DNA of 42,754 nt. Source: Methanomassiliicoccaceae archaeon. GTDB lineage: Archaea; Thermoplasmatota; Thermoplasmata; Methanomassiliicoccales; Methanomethylophilaceae. Made by a program: the position numbers and the translations under genes. The stretch lies in NCBI GenBank assembly GCA_003555025.1, contig PWHV01000017.1:1-42754 (forward strand), written 5' to 3'. Below, in pieces: positions 41,617-42,754 of this stretch. The notes under the pieces were generated by a model. It made no database searches and was not told the DNA's origin. It worked only from the letters and a program-made list of their open reading frames with translations. Positions within the stretch are counted from its first letter, which is position 1. Each line of letters opens with the position of its first letter.

Positions 41617-42754
41617 ATGACCGGCGAGGGGAGGATCAGCGTCCTTCGCGAGGGAGAGGGCGCATCCGGAGACCGCGTCGTATATTGGATGCAGGCGAGC
41701 CAACGGACGGTCTGCAACCCGGCGTTGGAGCACGCCGTCGCCCTGGCAGACGGCATGTCCAAGCCCTTGGACGTCCTCTTCGTCATAGACCCTGGCCATG
41801 CGGGGGCGAGCCGGCGGTCGTTCACCTTCATGCTCCAGGGCCTGGAGGATGTGGCCCGCTCGCTCAAAGAGCGGGGCGTAAGCTTCTCCGTCCGCACGGG
41901 AGGGACCGTCGAGGAGGCCGTGGGGCACTTGGACGAGGCGGCGGCGCTGGTGATGGACCGCGGCTATCTCCGTCATCAGAACGCCTGGTACGATGAGGTT
42001 CTGAACGCCACCGGCATGCCCGTCCACCAGGTCGAGGCGAACGTGGTCGCGCCCACCGCACTGGCATCGGAGAAGGAGGAGTGGTCGGCCGCCACCCTGC
42101 GGCGGAAGATCTCACCGCTGGTGCAGCGCTTCCTCCATATCCCGGCCGAGAAGGGGCCGGGGATCGTAAGCGACGGCCTGTGGGACGAGGGCATGGGATG
42201 GAAGGGCAGCGAGGAGCATGCCAAGGACATGAAGCTCAAAGGGCCCGGCCCCTCGCCGATCCTCCGAGGAGGGCAGCAGGCGGCTCAGAAACTGTTCTCG
42301 GAATTCCTCGACAGGAAAATCCACCGCTACGGTGAGAAGAGGAACGACCCCTCGGAGGAATGGACGTCGCGCATGTCGCCCTACCTCCGATTCGGACAGG
42401 TGTCACCGGTCCTGCTTGCCGTCCAGGCCTCCCAGCGCGGAGGTGCGGAGGAATTCCTCGAGGAGCTGATAGTGAGGAGAGAGTTGGCGGTCAACTTCGT
42501 GAAGCACAACGGTCGGTACGACAACTACGCCTGTCTTCCAGAGTGGGCATCGAAGACGTTGGAGGAGCATGCGGGCGACAGGAGGGAGTATATCTACAGC
42601 CCCGAGGAGTTGGAGAGGGCGGAGACCCACGACGTCTACTGGAACGCCGCCCAGAGCGAGATGCTCGCCACCGGCAGGATGCACAACTACATGCGCATGT
42701 ACTGGGGCAAGAAGATTCTGGAGTGGTCAGAGATTCCGGAAAGGGGCTATAACA
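41617..42754 (+). CDS. Class II CPD photolyase (3' end beyond the window)
   Basis: Light-driven repair of UV cyclobutane pyrimidine dimers, FAD-dependent. The visible 379 residues start MTGEGRISVLREGEGASGDRV and show the class II opening VVYWMQASQR. They then show the FAD/DNA-binding C-terminal core: SPYLRFGQVSP, RRELAVNFVKHN and the hallmark WNAAQSEMLATGRMHNYMRMYWGKKILEWS. It resembles the methanogen (Methanosarcina-type) enzyme. About 80 C-terminal residues would lie beyond the right edge. ATG 41617 is the only start that fits the family, and an in-frame stop lies just upstream. Confidence 0.94.
   Translation, partial: MTGEGRISVLREGEGASGDRVVYWMQASQRTVCNPALEHAVALADGMSKPLDVLFVIDPGHAGASRRSFTFMLQGLEDVARSLKERGVSFSVRTGGTVEEAVGHLDEAAALVMDRGYLRHQNAWYDEVLNATGMPVHQVEANVVAPTALASEKEEWSAATLRRKISPLVQRFLHIPAEKGPGIVSDGLWDEGMGWKGSEEHAKDMKLKGPGPSPILRGGQQAAQKLFSEFLDRKIHRYGEKRNDPSEEWTSRMSPYLRFGQVSPVLLAVQASQRGGAEEFLEELIVRRELAVNFVKHNGRYDNYACLPEWASKTLEEHAGDRREYIYSPEELERAETHDVYWNAAQSEMLATGRMHNYMRMYWGKKILEWSEIPERGYN

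Noticed and set aside
41532-41996. Short plus-strand frame starting MIINPVQMMRPLS
   Set aside because: Overlaps the photolyase N-terminus in a different frame; only the photolyase frame has family motifs.

Overview
The window is archaeal. It carries both subunits of DNA topoisomerase VI, a class I lysyl-tRNA synthetase, a Sec61-beta subunit, a DRG-type TGS GTPase and a two-subunit pyruvate carboxylase. TATA boxes lie about 25-30 bases upstream of many start codons, and several genes look leaderless. GC-rich coding, topoisomerase VI (missing from Thermoplasmatales) and this gene mix would fit a Methanomassiliicoccales-like or other Thermoplasmata-related euryarchaeon. That placement is inference, because no marker here settles the taxon.

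Layout. 1-9.2 kb is housekeeping: panD, RNase HI, hisS, a DRG GTPase, a zinc-ribbon membrane protein, top6B-top6A, lysS and sec61-beta. 9.4-12.2 kb holds two tandem paralogous CPA2 cation/proton antiporters. 12.5-15.6 kb is a metal module: a NikR-type regulator divergent from a TroA/ZnuA-type ABC importer. 15.6-19.4 kb is a three-gene minus-strand operon, luxE-like / luxC-like / SDR, predicted to reduce a carboxylic acid to an aldehyde. 19.4-26.3 kb is a biotin island: pycA and pycB, a complete biotin ECF transporter (EcfT, two ATPases, BioY) and birA. 26.5-28.2 kb has a PEBP-like protein, a 69-residue small protein and a CPBP-type membrane protease.

28.2-33.8 kb is visibly AT-richer. It contains a perfect 20-bp inverted repeat, a degenerate stretch and a surface protein of about 1500 residues with GLUG repeats. 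It is bounded by a tRNA-Glu gene and looks like an acquired island. From 33.9 kb, an ammonia-dependent NAD synthetase is divergent from a nitrilase, which is translationally coupled to a third CPA2 antiporter and an RCK (TrkA)-type regulator. A tRNA-Ser follows, then an ACT-domain protein, homoserine dehydrogenase and citramalate synthase (threonine/isoleucine precursors). A class II CPD photolyase runs off the right edge.

The most interesting points are: the LuxE/LuxC/SDR operon, with its catalytic cysteines intact, in an archaeon; the NikR-type regulator with all four nickel ligands next to a TroA-type transporter whose fourth ligand is changed; the biotin island, with one predicted degenerate ATP site and a shared upstream motif; the nitrilase-NadE and nitrilase-antiporter-RCK arrangement; and the large surface protein, whose signal peptide lies upstream of every standard start codon.
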